From the NCBI GenBank assembly GCA_029262255.1, contig JAJCZT010000007.1:1-32696 (forward strand): a DNA stretch of 32,696 nucleotides, read 5' to 3'. Below the pieces are notes generated by a model. It saw only the letters and a program-made list of their open reading frames with translations. It ran no database searches and was not told where the DNA came from. The position numbers and the translations under genes are program-made. This document shows, one piece after another, positions 31,001-32,696 of the stretch. Source of the stretch: Deltaproteobacteria bacterium (lineage in GTDB: Bacteria > Desulfobacterota_D > UBA1144 > Nemesobacterales > UBA2774). Position 1 is the first letter of the stretch, and each line of letters begins with the position of its first letter.

Positions 31001-31353
31001 TTAATTTTAATATCAGGTTTATAGAATCTTAATGTCGATAACTCAAAATTGCCAAACAGAAGCGGAAGTATTTTCGGATACACCATAACGGTGTCAAAAC
31101 TGCCTTCAATTTTATCGGGTATGGAGATTTCAGCATTTTTTATAAGTACATGGGGCCAGTGAAAAAAGTAAAGGTTCATGCTCTCATATTTAACATCACC
31201 CCCCACCTTCTTTGAGATAAGGGTGTGGATCTTCTCTTTCGTCGACTCTTTTTGTACCATTTTAGAGGCGACAAAAAAAGCTGAGGCGATGAGAATTAGG
31301 ATAATGCCCAGGGATACTGACAACCAAATTGAGAACTTCTTAATTTTTCTCAC
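28060..31353 (-). CDS. large AsmA-family protein (GTG start)
   Basis: N-terminal TM, beta-rich repeats, AsmA_2-like C-terminal region (LEGELELTSSNGRVTKYGGMARFFSALN); 1097 aa. Confidence 0.85.
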   Translation of the reverse strand: MRKIKKFSIWLSVSLGIILILIASAFFVASKMVQKESTKEKIHTLISKKVGGDVKYESMNLYFFHWPHVLIKNAEISIPDKIEGSFDTVMVYPKILPLLFGNFELSTLRFYKPDIKINLPKRSVESESESTGPFSFDEHKDQVTNILEYLNSNWKGLNVRIEYGKFLFTHSGEDFLNFNNVNAVIEFPGNTLSYRIYGNSNISEQVFFKGWINTRSFDSQGNFNLSGFKPHMLLEYMLPKSDLISDSKINMDIDYTSHELKVLQGNLAVTNSKLTLSKGDEEFKISGREIDTDIYLDENKSVFTINNAEFAYPDIKASGKHVIDKNLKKINLNLSGTDINVESSRDAVLFVAGEDRIVNLIFNIVRGGTVSEITLEASGENFKDIWKIGNFEIKGSLIDGKIFIPVGDFNLTDVSGSAVIADGRLEGTNLRAKSGNSLGYDGTFIIGIDGPAGPLSLDIMVDSDAAEIPPIIKKFVHDEGFLYELDLISNLQGKASGKLKLGDSKKSPKASIHVSKLNITGDYERVPEPVNIKGDKFDFSDNTIEFEGLDMDIGKFSSPETTGSFHWKDEKFLKLGSKDTEVDLGILFPWLSSFEIIRPHLKYIKSVTGSAFFSSIDFAGPVSQFEEWKINALGNINTVNLNLDGLGSEMTISKAEIKSTSEEMSISPTTVDIKDSKMNVGAVLTDYLTDWLKFRMDFYGEMLADEAKLFSDYFNVPRHLNFNSPISISDSNLVVQKKPDSVSSSVGDSSVSNGSDSTKELDLNINVVAESLEWADPETTEEQENLKQEEQTKDNKAKSGRTSLNGKVLIKSDNFKFKGFNWDSINAEVALLGDKIDVNINEANLCGIATPGLLEVTSPTLKLEFEPFTEQENLANAIKCLFDKAGIITGEFNLGGSLFSDGDAVNVMNSLEGELELTSSNGRVTKYGGMARFFSALNFGEVFRGNTIDYEDEGFPYEYIIVSADIKDGKLIINEAAMDGPSLKIVCEGSIDLVEETLDLQVLVIPVMAVDSVIEKIPILSTVLGEKFVSLPVKVTGSISDPKVVQLSTHTIGAGLLGIIKQTLNIPVTLVMPLDSGKKKEKAEAESSELSDKTSEE

Positions 31354-31565
31354 TTGCTACACCTGATCGGTTTATAATAAAATGCCCGCATGTCCTCAGA
31401 TTTACAGAAACACGCCATCGTGAATTGCACAAATAAGAGTAACTCACAAGAGGGCATTCTACAATCAATTTTTATGTGTTTACAACACCATCAAAGCAAA
31501 AGTTGAGAACTTACCTTTATTATTACTATATATATAGAAGAAGGTTTCTTGGTAGTTTCTTAAAT

Positions 31566-32696
31566 TTATTCAACGTTATTTTGGCTAACCTTTCCTTTAA
31601 CAAAAAATACGGCTAAGAAAGCTCCTACGGAAGCCAATGCGGCTGTAAATATTAGTCCGCCACTTACACCCGTTATATAGGCATGGTGTATATGCGTAAT
31701 GACCTCATTAAACTTTTCTAGTCCTAAAGAATTGGTGATTTGCTGCTTGGTACCGCTCCCAACTATAAAGCTAATTATTTCTGCTTGCTCTGCATTAGAG
31801 AAACTCAAACTTGAATCGCGCAACTTATTTATAAGATCGTTTTTGGCGAGATCTGTAAAAATTGTTGTTGCTACAGCAAGACCGAACGCTCCACCCACCA
31901 ATTGAAACATATATACGATTCCACCCGCCAAACTACCTCTTGATTCACTCACCGAACTGACTGCCGCAGTGGTAATCGAAGGAACTGCAAAACCCAGCCC
32001 TATACCGCATAATATGTAACCGGGAATTAAACCATAGAAACCGGAGCTAAAACCGAACAAAACTACACAAACAACACCTACTATGCTTAGACACATTCCA
32101 ATAAATATAGATAATTTCGCTCCGATTTTGTTGTATACTTTGGCTGATATAGCAGACGTAGCAGCAAAAAATACAAGCATTGGAACTAGAGCTGCACCGG
32201 CTGATAAGGGACTATAATTCAGAAATTTTTCTAAATATTGAGTGACATATAGAAGTATAGCAAAGAACCCGGGTATATAAGTAAACATTATAGTACCAGC
32301 GATCATGAATTGGAAATTCCCCATAACATCCTTTGGTATTAATCCATCTTCTTTCCTTGTCTCGATCACTAGGAATAAAACCATCACTACAGCAAATATA
32401 ACTAACAGCGAAATTGTCTTATATGAAGCCCAACCCCATGAAGGTGATACGTTTAGGGCATATAGGAGAGCTACCAAAGATACAGAGATAGTAAGTATTC
32501 CAAGATAATCTACGTCACTATGCTCTTGTTGTACTTTTTGTTCTTCAACCTCTATATAAGTAATAATTCCAGCGATAATACATACCGGGACATTGACAAA
32601 TAAAACCCAACGCCAAGATGCGAATTCTGTTAAAGCTCCGCCAATTAAAGGACCCGCCGCATTACCAATACCGGCGATACCCAAAAGTAATCCACC
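31566..32696 (-). CDS. DHA2-type (EmrB/QacA-like) MFS transporter, 5'-truncated by window edge
   Basis: Frame continues open to the window edge (GGLLLGIAGIGNAAGPLIGGALTEFASWRWVLFVNVP); drug:H+ antiporter motif C-like region. Confidence 0.88.
   Translation of the reverse strand, partial: GGLLLGIAGIGNAAGPLIGGALTEFASWRWVLFVNVPVCIIAGIITYIEVEEQKVQQEHSDVDYLGILTISVSLVALLYALNVSPSWGWASYKTISLLVIFAVVMVLFLVIETRKEDGLIPKDVMGNFQFMIAGTIMFTYIPGFFAILLYVTQYLEKFLNYSPLSAGAALVPMLVFFAATSAISAKVYNKIGAKLSIFIGMCLSIVGVVCVVLFGFSSGFYGLIPGYILCGIGLGFAVPSITTAAVSSVSESRGSLAGGIVYMFQLVGGAFGLAVATTIFTDLAKNDLINKLRDSSLSFSNAEQAEIISFIVGSGTKQQITNSLGLEKFNEVITHIHHAYITGVSGGLIFTAALASVGAFLAVFFVKGKVSQNNVE

Noticed and set aside
31381-31458. 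AATGCCC...GGGCATT inverted repeat upstream of the AsmA gene
   Set aside because: 7-bp arms 64 nt apart are expected by chance at this scale.

Overview
This looks like an ordinary, gene-dense bacterial chromosomal segment, AT-rich, probably from a Gram-negative organism (TolC/MacA-type efflux, AsmA-family protein, lipoproteins, Aat). I found no rRNA, tRNA, CRISPR array, transposase or phage genes. Recognisable content, left to right: a divergent pair of thiamine-linked small proteins (MTH1187-like and YjbQ-like), a DUF1285-like protein, hemW, a TolC/MacA/ABC-ATPase operon with no permease gene, an FG-GAP lipoprotein, eno, leuC-leuD, and an rpoN-hpf-ptsN-hprK-rapZ-EIIA(Man) regulatory cluster followed by an uncharacterised ORF where ptsH/ptsI might be expected. 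These are followed by a NagD-like HAD phosphatase, an EamA transporter, a WG-repeat lipoprotein, a zinc alcohol dehydrogenase, a Lon-like protease, a class I amidotransferase, an Mpo1-like (DUF962) protein, a nucleotidyltransferase, an SGNH hydrolase, aat, a SelW-like (Rdx) protein, mscL, a 1097-aa AsmA-family protein and a truncated DHA2-type MFS transporter. No convincing wholly new system is visible. The best second-look items are a perfect 16-bp tandem duplication across the rpoN stop/hpf start, a near-consensus sigma-54 promoter-like element upstream of rpoN, the permease-less efflux operon, the HPr/EI-less PTS regulatory cluster and its trailing unknown ORF.
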